30,526 nt of DNA, from positions 1-30,526 of the forward strand of contig JAMIQH010000260.1 in assembly GCA_035914695.1 (NCBI GenBank), given 5' to 3'. The stretch comes from JAOSJT01 sp035914695. GTDB taxonomy: Bacteria; Bacteroidota; Ignavibacteria; SZUA-365. Below are positions 16,364-26,161 of the stretch, in pieces (position 1 is the first letter of the stretch; the number at the start of each line of letters is the position of its first letter). The position numbers and the translations under genes were made by a program. Under the pieces are notes generated by a model, which had not been told where the DNA came from, did no database searches, and saw only the letters and a program-made list of their open reading frames with translations.

Positions 16364-16400
16364 CACGGCATCACCGGGTTACGATCCCGGTGATGCCGTG
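16364..16400. terminator. Perfect 15-bp hairpin terminator between convergent genes
   Basis: CACGGCATCACCGGG (16364-16378) pairs perfectly with 16386-16400 around the loop TTACGAT. It is 20 bp after the lipoprotein stop and 57 bp from the end of the minus-strand kinase gene, so it can end transcripts from both sides. There is only a short T-run (GTTT) on the + side. Confidence 0.85.
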
Positions 16401-16457
16401 TGCGTTTCACCACTGATTCTCGGTCTCCCTTGTCGTGTGCGAACGAGAGGCGTGGAC

Positions 16458-19400
16458 TCACTTGGTTCTGAACGGTAGTGTGAAGTGGAAGGTGCTGCCT
16501 TTCCCGATTTCGGATTCCACCCAGATGCGACCGCCCATCAGTTCCACGAAGCCGCGCGAGATGGAGAGGCCGAGACCGGTTCCGCCGTAGGGACGTGTGG
16601 ACGACTCGTCCACTTGGCGGAAGCGGTTGAAGATGAACTCGAACGCCTCCTCCGGTATGCCGATGCCGGTATCCGCAACGAAGAATTCCAGCTCATCATC
16701 CGAGTGCCGTATGCAACCAAATGTGATGCTGCCTTCCTTCGTGAATTTCATGGCATTGGAAAGCAGATTGGTCAACACCTGTCGCACGCGCTGCGCGTCC
16801 ATCATCACCTCGAGTTCGCTGTCCGACAGGGAATTCGCCAACCGCAATGTACACTGTGTATCTTCGCTCTGCGCGATCAAGTGGCTGTAGGTGACGTACA
16901 GATCGTGCAATAATTCCTCGACATTCCACAGTTCCGGATAGATTTTAATTTGTCCGGAATCGATCATGGAAATATCGAGAATATCGTTGATGATGGCGAG
17001 CAGATCGTAAGAGCGTTGCTTGATGATAGCAGTGTATTGCTCGTGTTCGTCTGGCCGAATTTCCTTCGCGTTCAGTAAATCCGCGAAGCCGATGATGGCG
17101 TTCATGGGTGTGCGCACTTCGTGGCTCATATTGGCGAGGAAGGTGGATTTCAGGCGGTCGCTTTCCTCGGCTTTTTCTTTTGCCGCGATAAGTTCAGCCA
17201 GGAGGCGGCGTTGTTCGGTGGTGTCTTCCTTGACGCTGATGTAGTGTGTGATTGCACCATTTTCATCGGTGAGGGAAGAGATGATACTGCGCTCCCAGTA
17301 CAGCTCTCCGTTTTTTCGACGATTGCGGAATTCACCGAACCAATCGCGGCCCGAGGTGATGGTGGTCCACAGATTCGTATAGAATTCCACGTCGTGTTCC
17401 CCCGACTTGAGAATGCGCATGGTGTTACCGATCGCATCTTCCGCCGAGTAGCCGGTAATCCGCGTGAATTGTGGATTCACATATTCGATCGTTCCACTCG
17501 CATCAGTAACGATAATACTGATGGGACTCTGTTCAATTGATCGGCGGAGGAGTCTATTGGCCTGTTCAGCCCGTTTCTTTACCGTGACGTCAATGATCAC
17601 CGTATGGAGGTGCTTCCTTCCTGCTATCCATACCAAGCCCGCCAATGCTTCAACATCGCGAATACTGCCATCGGCCAAACGGTGCTGGAATTGCCAGAAC
17701 CTCTTCCCAGCCTTCGCTGTCTCCGTCATTGCAAATCTGGCTTCTTCGGGAGGCAGCAAATTGATGTCCGTAATTCTCATCTGACGAAGTTCATCCAGAG
17801 TCCATCCATAGAATTCCGATGCTGCGGTATTGGCATCCACAATCGCACCGGTTTCAGGATCTATGATGAGTTTCACCGCAGGATGTTCCTCGAAGAGCGA
17901 GCGGAATAACCCTTCCGATTCACGCAGTGTCTGTTCAGCGAGCTTGCGTTCGGTGATTTCTGTATGTGCGACCACGGCTCCGCCCATTCCATCCGCCAGT
18001 GGTGTGGCCATGAGCACGAACCATCGTTGCTGCTCGGGCGAATCGCAACTGTATTCGTGCATGAAATAAGGTGCTTCGCTGCACAGTACCGCTGCAAGAC
18101 CACTCCGCACGGCCGCCGCATCCAAACACCCGGTTCCAATCGCGGTTTCACAGACCGTGAGGTAATTCGTACCTATGCCCACACCCTGAATCTGCCTTGC
18201 GGAATCCGCTCCATTCTCACGTGCGAAGCGAAGCCACGGCTCGTTGACCGCGACAACATTTCCCGCGCTATCAATCACACAGATATTCGACGTCACCGAA
18301 TCGAGAATGGCATGGGCGAAGGCCTCGCTCTCCTGTTGCGCGCGCTCGGCGCGTTTGCGCTCTGTAATATTTTGCATCACACAATGTGTGCGTAGGAAGG
18401 TTCCGCGTGCATCCTTCTCGACGCGACCTTCGATATACACGTCGATACTCGTACCGTCGGAATGTTGCAGAATGATATCGTCACTGCGTCCGCCGGAATC
18501 GAGTACACGCTGGTATAGATCATCGAAATTCTCCCGCAGGGATTCCGACCAGAATTCCTTGAATGCCACACCGTGTAGTTCCGCGTCGGCCGCGCCCAGT
18601 AGTCGCAGCGTCTCGTCGTTGTAATCGAGAACACGACCCTCGGCATTCAACGATAGATAGGCAATGGGGCTATGTTCGATCATGGAGCGGAATCGCTGCT
18701 CGCTTTCTCGCAGTGCATGTTCCGCAAGTTTCCAGTCCGTGATATCTCGGATCAGGGCAACCGAGTGCCAGGAGTTCCGAATCTGTACGGACGCCAGGGA
18801 AATGGATATATCGAATAATGCTCCATTTTTATGACGTGCGAGCAGATCCCTACTCTTTCCGGTCAATGTGCTCTCGCCGGTGATCATGAAACGCTGCATT
18901 GCCTTTGTTGCCTCCCCTCGTGTACTGTCCGGCGATAGGAGGTCATGCACGGGTAGGCCCAATGCTTCCTCGGTGGAGTACCCGAACATGGACGCGGCGG
19001 CGGGATTCCAATAAGAGATGCGCCCTTGATCATCCGCCATGATAATGGCATCACGCGCGGATTCTGTAATTGCCCGCAAGCGTTGCTCACTTGCTTCAAG
19101 CAACTCCGCGGCGAGCTTGCGCTCCGTGATGTCGGTAATTATTCCGTACCACATAACGCTGTTGTCTGACAGCAATTCGGGAACGGCATCGCACATCCGC
19201 CATCTCAGACCTTGCTCGGGCAACAGGACGCGGAACTCATCATGGAACAAACTGAGTTCCCGTGCTGATTCGAAGATGTGTTCGCTTATCCGCTCTCTGT
19301 CCTCAGGGTGCAGGCGCTCGAACACGATGGAGGCATCCGAAACAACATCTTCTGGTCTCACCTCGTAGATATCCCACATCCCTTGACTGGAATACGGGAA

Positions 19401-22370
19401 ACAGGAGTGTCCATCGGGGAATAACTGGTACTGATATACGACTCCCGGCACCTGCGATGCGAGCTTGTTGAGCATATCGTAGCTTTCGCGGACCGCTCTT
19501 TCCGCTCGTTTACGCTCAGTCACATCCACGAAGGTCGTGGCGAAACGCATGTGCCCCGCCTTGAACGCGCTGATATGATACCATTTGTCAAGCGCCTCGG
19601 CATATTGCTCGAAGGATATGGGTTCACCTGTCAAGGCCACGCGACCATAGGTAATAATCCACTGTGGCTCGATATCTGGAATCGCTTCCCGCACGGTTTT
19701 TCCCACAACGCGCTCGGCAGCCATACCGGTGTGCTGCTCGAAGGCACCATTAACACTGAGAAAGCGATAATCGATGGGTGCTCCTTGTTCATCACAGATC
19801 AGTTCATGCAGAGCAAAGCCCTCCAACATTTGCTCGAAGAGCATGCGATAATCATGCTCCAACCGCTTCTGCTGTGTGATATCTCGGGCAATGGTGATGA
19901 GCGAGCGTACCGTGCCATCTTCAGCGAGTTCGGGAATAACGCGCCATTGGAAGGTGACGCATTGATCGCCTTCTCCCCACGAAAATTCTGTTTCATAGGG
20001 TACGGCCGTTCGAAGCACCGCCTGCAGCGGCCCCTCCCAAAATGTGCATTGCTCCTCGCTCAATCCCATTTCACGATGAGATTTCCCTATATAGGCAGAT
20101 GGCGGGAATGGCGCGAATTCCGTAACATTGTCGGAGACATAGAGATGTCGCAAATCCGCATCGAGTCGCATGATCACATCCGGCAAACCATCGACCAAGG
20201 TGCGGTGCAATTCCTCACTCTCGCGCAGTGCTTGTTCGGCATATTTCCTCGCGGAAACGTCGTTGAAAATAACCGCGATTTGGTCGCCACGACTGCCACG
20301 ATACACCCACATTTCTATATGGGATGACGTCTCGCTGAAGTACAATTCGTAATGCGCCGACCGTCCCGTCTCGGCTACCTCCACAAGCAGGGAGTGCAAG
20401 CGATCCCCGCTCGCCCGTAACGCCTGTCGAACCTCCTTGCCAACAACTGTATCGTGCGTCTCACCCGTCATTCGCAAAAAGGCCGGATTGACACTGCGGA
20501 TGATGAATTCCACCGCGTTCCCGTCGACATCCCGTTCAACCTCATGCAGGATGAACGCCTGCGTCATGTTCTCAAACAACAGGCGATATTTCTCCTCACT
20601 CTCCCGCAGAGCAGCTTCGGCTTTCTTCCGATCGGAAATATCCACATGCGTACCGACGAAGCGAACGGCCACGCCATCGTCATTGAACAACGGTCTTGCA
20701 CGCGAGAGCACATCCACCCAATGCCCGTCCTTGTGCCGCATGCGGAATTCCATTTCGAAACGCGGTATTCTGCGATGCACCGCATCATCGAACAGCGTCC
20801 AAGCGCGTTGCACATCGTCGGGGTGTGTCAGTGTTTCCCAGATGGAGAAATCGTTTGAAAGCTCATCTTCCTCATAGCCCAGCATGCGTTTCCAAGCGGG
20901 AGAATAATAAATCGTATTCTGTATTAAATCCCAATCATACAAACCATCGTTCGTGGCCTGCATCGCGAGATTGAACTGCTCACGGCTCTCCCGCAATTGT
21001 TCTTCGGCTCGCTTCCGTTCCGTTATATCTCGTTCAATCAGAATGATACGCTCAGGCGATCCATCGTCTGAACGTAGCAATTCGGCGTTGATTTCGAGAT
21101 GGAAAATACTGCCATCCTTTCGAATCGCACGGAACTCCGTTGTTCCGGTGTAATCACCGGCCAGCAGCAAGCGGATACCTTCCACCGCGATTTCTCTGTC
21201 CTCATCCACGATGAATTTGAACGCATCCTTCCCGAGTACCTCGTCGAGAGTATTGTAGCCAAACATTCGCAGACCAGACTCGGACACTTCCTCCAATGTT
21301 CCATCCAGCGTCGCCACCACAATCCCGTCAGGCGAGGCCTGGATGATGGCGCGCCAGCGTTCCTCACTTTCGCGTATCAAGGCTTCCGCGCGTTTGCGTT
21401 CGGTGATGTCCTGTACATACCCTGCGAGGCGTTCCGGCTGCCCCCTTTCATTCAATTCCATTTCGCCCGCTTCGGCATGGACTATACGTTCAGTCCCATC
21501 CGAACGTACTATTCGATACTCGAGAGGTGCTGCCTTACCATGTTCAGCAACCGCTCGATTCGTCGCCTCGACTTTTTCCCTATCCTCTGGATGAATGGTC
21601 TTGGCGATGATATCCGCGAGATTTCCTGTGAAATCCTCTCGTCGAATTCCGAAAATCGGATACATCTGATCCGACCACTCGACGGTATTCTCCTGTATAT
21701 GCCATATCCAACTGCCCATTCCCGCGACGCGTTGGGCCATTTTCAGATTCTGCTCCGAACGGCGCAGCGCCTCCTCGCTGGCCCGTCGCGCCTCGTTCTC
21801 CGCACGCAAATCCTCCATGAGATTCAATGTGGCGCGTTGGCTGACCCGCAATTGCTCGTTGGTTTCGCGTAAGGCTTCTTCGGCTTTTTGCTTTTCCTCG
21901 AGTTCATTCCGCAATTGCGTGGTTCTCAACTCGACCATGGCCGCGAGTCGTTCTTTCTCGCCCTCCCGCATCGCATTGTACACGCGGATTTTACGCATTG
22001 CTCGAATCTGTGCGAGCAACTCGGTTTCGTCTATGGGTTTGGAGAGAAAGCCCTCGGCACCGGCCTCCAGAGCGCGGATGCGAATTTCTCTATCGGTTTT
22101 CAGCGCGGTCAGAAAGACCACAGGAATGTCATGCAGTGCATCGTCCGCCTTCAACCGGCGACACACCTCGAAGCCGTCCAAGCCTGGCATGACGATATCG
22201 AGAAAGATGATATCGACATTCTCTCGACGAGCGGCCTCCAGTCCTGTGGCACCGTCCAATGCGCTGTGAACATGCGCGGTTGGGAGCATATCCGCAACCA
22301 CGGCGCGAAAGGTGGCGACATTGTCGCGATTGTCATCGATGACAAGCAGGGTCAGGGAATCACTTTCCAT
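16458..22370 (-). CDS. Giant sensor histidine kinase: N-terminal receiver, twelve PAS domains, HisKA, HATPase_c
   Basis: A 1970-residue soluble kinase without membrane segments. Residues 1-125 form a receiver domain (acid pocket DD12-13, phospho-acceptor Asp58 in FLDIVMPG, Thr88, Lys111), then a coiled coil to about 200. Twelve PAS/PAC units follow, each closed by a DITERKRAE-type linker, starting near residues 205, 333, 460, 590, 715, 840, 960, 1092, 1220, 1346, 1482 and 1605. HisKA has the phospho-acceptor His1750 in MSHEVRTP; HATPase_c has QVLTNLLSNAMKFT, DTGIGI and GGTGLGLS, ending at the C-terminus. The ATG overlaps the end of the upstream kinase gene by 11 bp. It should integrate many cytoplasmic cues, with the N-terminal receiver taking phosphate from the partner kinase. 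There is no C-terminal receiver or HPt. Confidence 0.93.
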   Translation of the reverse strand: MESDSLTLLVIDDNRDNVATFRAVVADMLPTAHVHSALDGATGLEAARRENVDIIFLDIVMPGLDGFEVCRRLKADDALHDIPVVFLTALKTDREIRIRALEAGAEGFLSKPIDETELLAQIRAMRKIRVYNAMREGEKERLAAMVELRTTQLRNELEEKQKAEEALRETNEQLRVSQRATLNLMEDLRAENEARRASEEALRRSEQNLKMAQRVAGMGSWIWHIQENTVEWSDQMYPIFGIRREDFTGNLADIIAKTIHPEDREKVEATNRAVAEHGKAAPLEYRIVRSDGTERIVHAEAGEMELNERGQPERLAGYVQDITERKRAEALIRESEERWRAIIQASPDGIVVATLDGTLEEVSESGLRMFGYNTLDEVLGKDAFKFIVDEDREIAVEGIRLLLAGDYTGTTEFRAIRKDGSIFHLEINAELLRSDDGSPERIILIERDITERKRAEEQLRESREQFNLAMQATNDGLYDWDLIQNTIYYSPAWKRMLGYEEDELSNDFSIWETLTHPDDVQRAWTLFDDAVHRRIPRFEMEFRMRHKDGHWVDVLSRARPLFNDDGVAVRFVGTHVDISDRKKAEAALRESEEKYRLLFENMTQAFILHEVERDVDGNAVEFIIRSVNPAFLRMTGETHDTVVGKEVRQALRASGDRLHSLLVEVAETGRSAHYELYFSETSSHIEMWVYRGSRGDQIAVIFNDVSARKYAEQALRESEELHRTLVDGLPDVIMRLDADLRHLYVSDNVTEFAPFPPSAYIGKSHREMGLSEEQCTFWEGPLQAVLRTAVPYETEFSWGEGDQCVTFQWRVIPELAEDGTVRSLITIARDITQQKRLEHDYRMLFEQMLEGFALHELICDEQGAPIDYRFLSVNGAFEQHTGMAAERVVGKTVREAIPDIEPQWIITYGRVALTGEPISFEQYAEALDKWYHISAFKAGHMRFATTFVDVTERKRAERAVRESYDMLNKLASQVPGVVYQYQLFPDGHSCFPYSSQGMWDIYEVRPEDVVSDASIVFERLHPEDRERISEHIFESARELSLFHDEFRVLLPEQGLRWRMCDAVPELLSDNSVMWYGIITDITERKLAAELLEASEQRLRAITESARDAIIMADDQGRISYWNPAAASMFGYSTEEALGLPVHDLLSPDSTRGEATKAMQRFMITGESTLTGKSRDLLARHKNGALFDISISLASVQIRNSWHSVALIRDITDWKLAEHALRESEQRFRSMIEHSPIAYLSLNAEGRVLDYNDETLRLLGAADAELHGVAFKEFWSESLRENFDDLYQRVLDSGGRSDDIILQHSDGTSIDVYIEGRVEKDARGTFLRTHCVMQNITERKRAERAQQESEAFAHAILDSVTSNICVIDSAGNVVAVNEPWLRFARENGADSARQIQGVGIGTNYLTVCETAIGTGCLDAAAVRSGLAAVLCSEAPYFMHEYSCDSPEQQRWFVLMATPLADGMGGAVVAHTEITERKLAEQTLRESEGLFRSLFEEHPAVKLIIDPETGAIVDANTAASEFYGWTLDELRQMRITDINLLPPEEARFAMTETAKAGKRFWQFQHRLADGSIRDVEALAGLVWIAGRKHLHTVIIDVTVKKRAEQANRLLRRSIEQSPISIIVTDASGTIEYVNPQFTRITGYSAEDAIGNTMRILKSGEHDVEFYTNLWTTITSGRDWFGEFRNRRKNGELYWERSIISSLTDENGAITHYISVKEDTTEQRRLLAELIAAKEKAEESDRLKSTFLANMSHEVRTPMNAIIGFADLLNAKEIRPDEHEQYTAIIKQRSYDLLAIINDILDISMIDSGQIKIYPELWNVEELLHDLYVTYSHLIAQSEDTQCTLRLANSLSDSELEVMMDAQRVRQVLTNLLSNAMKFTKEGSITFGCIRHSDDELEFFVADTGIGIPEEAFEFIFNRFRQVDESSTRPYGGTGLGLSISRGFVELMGGRIWVESEIGKGSTFHFTLPFRTK

Positions 22371-25320
22371 GAAGCATGCTCACTATCGTGGTTTCGAGTT
22401 GTGTTGCGTCAACGGGTTTGGCAAGATACGCGTCGAAACCGCGGGCGAGTATCTCGTTGCGATCCTCGGTCAGTGCACGCGCTGTGAGTGCCACAACAGG
22501 TAACGTTTGAAGTGCTTCGGACGACCTCAGACGTTCGAGCACCTGAAAGCCGTCCATTCCGGGCAGGGAAATATCGAGCAGAGCAAGCTCCGGTTGCTCT
22601 CGCTCCGCAATTTCCACTGCCTGCGGTCCATCCGTCGCGCAGAACAGCTCGCAATGCTCCCCGAGCAAAGCGACCACCGTGCTAAGATTATCGGGATTAT
22701 CTTCAACGACAAGAATGCGCGGTCGGTGTTGCAACTGCTGGAAGCTCGCCGCGGCATCGGGGTTCACCTCCTTCACAACCCCATGATCCTCGAGGTGCAA
22801 CATATCGGCGAGCAGTTGCAACAACTCGCTTCCACTGATATCACCTTTTCGTATCAGTTCATGAATATTGTTGCCCCGGAGAAAGGCGAGTTCCTCCTTT
22901 GTCACATGCTTTGCGGTAAGGATGAGTACCGGCACTCCCTGCCCACGCGGGTGCGTCCGCAATTGCCGCAGCACTTCGAAGCCGTCCACGCCGGGCATCA
23001 TCAGGTCGAGAATAATGCCGTCGGGTACAGATTCCACCCGCATCATGGCCTCATGGCCATCATTGGCGGTAAGCACCTCGTAGCCATTGCGGGAGAGTAT
23101 ATCGCGGAGTTGCGTCCGAACTCCCTCATCGTCCTCCACCACGAGCATACGCTTGCCCTCGCCTCTGGGCGGAGAAGTCCTCGCGTTCGAACGCCGTGGA
23201 GGTGCGGCAACGTGTACTCCCTTTTCCTCGCGGAGCGGCAGCAAGACGGTAAACGTCGCACCCTCTCCGGGCGTGCTTTCAAGCGATATGCTTCCTCCCA
23301 GCAATTCGGCGTAACGTCGCGCAATGGCGAGACCAAGCCCCGTACCTTCATGCCTGCGCGCCGTGCCATCGTCCACTTGCTGGAATTCCTCGAAAATCCG
23401 ACCCGCGTACTCGGGAGAAATTCCGGGACCGGTATCGCTCACATCGATTCGCAATGAAGCGTCGTCGATTCGGGCATGGACGCGCACCACGCCCGCGTCC
23501 GTGAATTTCACCGCATTTCCGACAAGGTTTATCAGAATTTGCCGGCATTTCGCGGCATCGCTATGAATGATGGGCACTTCCGCCGCGTATGTGCTTTCCA
23601 GCAGGAGATTCTTCAGTTCCGCTTGCGGCCTCATCAGCACGATAACATCTTCGATCAGTTCCGTCACAGAAAAGCCCGTGATCGTAACCTCCTCCCGGCC
23701 CGCCTCGATGCGCGCCAGGTCCAGGATATTGTTGATCAGGGACAACAGATGTCGCCCATTTCTTTCGATGATGTCGAGATAGCCGTACTCTTCTTCGCCA
23801 ATGCTTCCCTTGAGGCGCCGTTCGAGCACGCCGCTGAGTGCGATTACGGAATTCAGCGGCGTTCGCAATTCGTGACTCATATTGGACAGGAAGGTGCTTT
23901 TCAGTCGATTGGCCTCGTTGAGTTGGGACTTTTGCATGGCGAGAATGATATTCTGCTCGCTCAATTCCTCGGTTTGCTGACCTAGTTCGCGCGACTGTGT
24001 TTCCAGTTCACGATTCTGCATTTCCAGTTTTTCGGCCACAACGCGCAATCGTTCGCTCGTGCGCAAGGTGGCGATCCTTGCACCGATCACATATCGCACA
24101 CCTTCGCAGAGACGCAGTGTTTCATGATCCATTTCATGCACAGTACCCAGTACCAGGACGGCCACGACCTTCTCGCCCGCGCTCAATGGAACGGCGGCGA
24201 TCGATCGTGGCAGCACATCCGCGGCAAGCAGTGGAGCAACGAACACCGTATCCGCCGGAATGGATCGCAGCACGCGCGTTTCACCGGTCAGCAAGGTGCT
24301 CCCCATCAATCCTTCAAAATGCGTCAGCGGTATCGTGCCGGGAAGATCGGGAGCCAGGCCCGCGCTTTCGATGCGTTCCAACCTCGCATTCGCATCGCGC
24401 AAGCCATACACGGCCACGAACAGCGCATCCGTTCTTCGAATGAGGGCTGCGATCACTTGCGCACAATACTGTTGTGGCGTATCGGCATCCAACCCTGCCA
24501 GTTGCACTTGCGATATACCATCCTTGACCCAGACATCATGCTGAATCGTTTCCGCAAGCCGATTGAACGTGCGGGACAGTTGTCCCAACTCGTTCCCACT
24601 GGTCACCATACTTCGCGCGGAATAGTCGCCGTCACGAAAGCGATCGGCGGCATCGGATAGATTTTTAATGGGACCACGGATATTCCGGATGAGCACGAGC
24701 GCAATCACGACAAACACCAGACACATCAGCGCAACGACCGTCGCCAGTCGCTGCAAGAGATTTTCGCGTAATTCCCCCGCCTCGCGATAGAACGTGCGCG
24801 CCTTGGTATGGGCAAAGTCACTGATCCGATCCAGTGCGGAATAAATCTTCTCAGCCTGTTTTCCACCCACACCATCCGGCATGGTCCTCTGGAGCGCCCG
24901 CTGGTATTCCCCGGCACGCGCAAGTTGTATTGTTTCCCTCCGTATGGCATTCCAAGTGACAAACTGGGCTTCGGCATTCGACACATCCTCACGCGGACCG
25001 AGATAGCGCTCGTGGAGAATGCTGAACATCCGATGCGCATCGGTTTCGGCGCGCTCCATTTCCTGCACGATTCGCTCGCTTGTCTGGGAATCATGAACAA
25101 TGACCACATCCTTCATCCCGCGATGAATGGTGAGCACATCCGCGCGAACCTCTTCGAGTGCAATCCTCACCTGTAATGGATGATTGTACAGAAGATGGGT
25201 TGTCGACCACAGTTTATGCACTTGCTCCCATGCCAGCCCTCCCAGCAACAGCAGAAGCAGCATCAAGAAAGACATCCCGACAATCAATTGACGCGATATG
25301 GTGAGTGTGCGCAGCGTCAT
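22360..25320 (-). CDS. Transmembrane hybrid histidine kinase: four-helix sensor, HAMP, GAF, HisKA, HATPase_c, REC, REC
   Basis: A 986-residue kinase. TM1 (about 12-31) and TM2 (about 191-212) bound a helical periplasmic sensor of the four-helix-bundle/CHASE3 style. HAMP (213-262), GAF (about 278-425) and a heptad-rich coil (430-470) lead to HisKA with His483 (MSHELRTP), HATPase_c (ILINLVGNAVKFT, DTGPGI, EGTGLGLA) and two receiver domains with Asp772 (ILDLMMPG) and Asp916 (LLDISLPG). It autophosphorylates and passes phosphate to its own receivers; with no HPt in view, the second step is unknown. It begins 1 bp after the CheR stop (TGACATG) and its end overlaps the next kinase gene by 11 bp, so all are cotranscribed. 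Confidence 0.93.
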   Translation of the reverse strand: MTLRTLTISRQLIVGMSFLMLLLLLLGGLAWEQVHKLWSTTHLLYNHPLQVRIALEEVRADVLTIHRGMKDVVIVHDSQTSERIVQEMERAETDAHRMFSILHERYLGPREDVSNAEAQFVTWNAIRRETIQLARAGEYQRALQRTMPDGVGGKQAEKIYSALDRISDFAHTKARTFYREAGELRENLLQRLATVVALMCLVFVVIALVLIRNIRGPIKNLSDAADRFRDGDYSARSMVTSGNELGQLSRTFNRLAETIQHDVWVKDGISQVQLAGLDADTPQQYCAQVIAALIRRTDALFVAVYGLRDANARLERIESAGLAPDLPGTIPLTHFEGLMGSTLLTGETRVLRSIPADTVFVAPLLAADVLPRSIAAVPLSAGEKVVAVLVLGTVHEMDHETLRLCEGVRYVIGARIATLRTSERLRVVAEKLEMQNRELETQSRELGQQTEELSEQNIILAMQKSQLNEANRLKSTFLSNMSHELRTPLNSVIALSGVLERRLKGSIGEEEYGYLDIIERNGRHLLSLINNILDLARIEAGREEVTITGFSVTELIEDVIVLMRPQAELKNLLLESTYAAEVPIIHSDAAKCRQILINLVGNAVKFTDAGVVRVHARIDDASLRIDVSDTGPGISPEYAGRIFEEFQQVDDGTARRHEGTGLGLAIARRYAELLGGSISLESTPGEGATFTVLLPLREEKGVHVAAPPRRSNARTSPPRGEGKRMLVVEDDEGVRTQLRDILSRNGYEVLTANDGHEAMMRVESVPDGIILDLMMPGVDGFEVLRQLRTHPRGQGVPVLILTAKHVTKEELAFLRGNNIHELIRKGDISGSELLQLLADMLHLEDHGVVKEVNPDAAASFQQLQHRPRILVVEDNPDNLSTVVALLGEHCELFCATDGPQAVEIAEREQPELALLDISLPGMDGFQVLERLRSSEALQTLPVVALTARALTEDRNEILARGFDAYLAKPVDATQLETTIVSMLHGK

Positions 25321-25321
25321 G

Positions 25322-26161
25322 TCAGTTTCTCCCTACTTTGGATTGGAAAATGGGCACGGTGGGACAAATGGTGGTGAACATCCCAGTTGCGAGAACGATC
25401 TCCCTTTCGGCCGCGCCCACCATGAGGTAACCGTCGGGAGAGAGACAACGCGCGAGCTTACCAAGCGCATACGCTCTGATATCGTCGCGGTAATACATCA
25501 ACAGATTGCAACAAAGCACAAGATCGAAGTCGCCGTAGACGCAAGATGGCGGACAGAGTGACCGGGGATCGAGCAAGTCGTGACACTCGAAGGTCACTCG
25601 TGATCGCAGCGACGGGTGAATCCGGAGTATGCCCCCGTCTCTCGCCGTGAATTTTTCGAGGTGACGGAGTCGCATGTCACCCGCCGTGCTCAGGTCGTAT
25701 TCCGCGGTTCGGGCTTGCGCGAGAATATGCTCCGCGTTGTCCGTTGCGAAGAGCTGATAGCTCATGTCCGCGTCGTGATCTTCAAGCATTTCCTCGAAGA
25801 GCATTGCAAGCGACCAGGCCTCCTGTCCGCTCGAACACCCGACGCACCAGCTGCGCAACGACGCCGTGGCGCGATTTCGCGCAGAATCACGCATCATCGG
25901 AAGGATGATGTATTCCAGATGCGCGAAGGCGAGCGGATCGCGAAAGAATGCTGTCCAGGTGTTCACCAACACTCGCAGCAACTGCTGCAGTTCTTCCTCT
26001 TGACGCCCCAGGACCCGGGTGTAATCCAACACGTCCTCCATCCCCAACACGGCCATACGCTTCTCAAGCGTTTTTCTCAGATACGCGCTATCGTACATGG
26101 ACAGATCGCAGGAACGTTCGTCGCGTAGGTAGCCGAGCAGCGAGTCGAAGTGTGTGTTCAT
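25322..26161 (-). CDS. cheR: CheR-type protein-glutamate methyltransferase, stand-alone
   Basis: A 279-residue SAM-dependent methyltransferase of the CheR family, which normally methylates glutamates of chemoreceptors. The helical N-terminal domain covers about 1-70. The catalytic domain contains TAFFRDP (70-76), the SAM-binding loop WCVGCSSGQEAWSLAM (105-120; GCSSGQEAWS in place of the usual GCSTGEEAYS), ATDNAEHIL and DLVLCCNLLMYY. The length is normal for CheR, and no TPR or beta-subdomain extension is evident. Its ATG overlaps the upstream stop codon (ATGA) and its own stop is 1 bp before the hybrid kinase. There is no CheB, CheA, CheW or chemoreceptor in the window, so its substrate may be one of the neighbouring sensors; that is an inference. 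Confidence 0.9.
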   Translation of the reverse strand: MNTHFDSLLGYLRDERSCDLSMYDSAYLRKTLEKRMAVLGMEDVLDYTRVLGRQEEELQQLLRVLVNTWTAFFRDPLAFAHLEYIILPMMRDSARNRATASLRSWCVGCSSGQEAWSLAMLFEEMLEDHDADMSYQLFATDNAEHILAQARTAEYDLSTAGDMRLRHLEKFTARDGGILRIHPSLRSRVTFECHDLLDPRSLCPPSCVYGDFDLVLCCNLLMYYRDDIRAYALGKLARCLSPDGYLMVGAAEREIVLATGMFTTICPTVPIFQSKVGRN

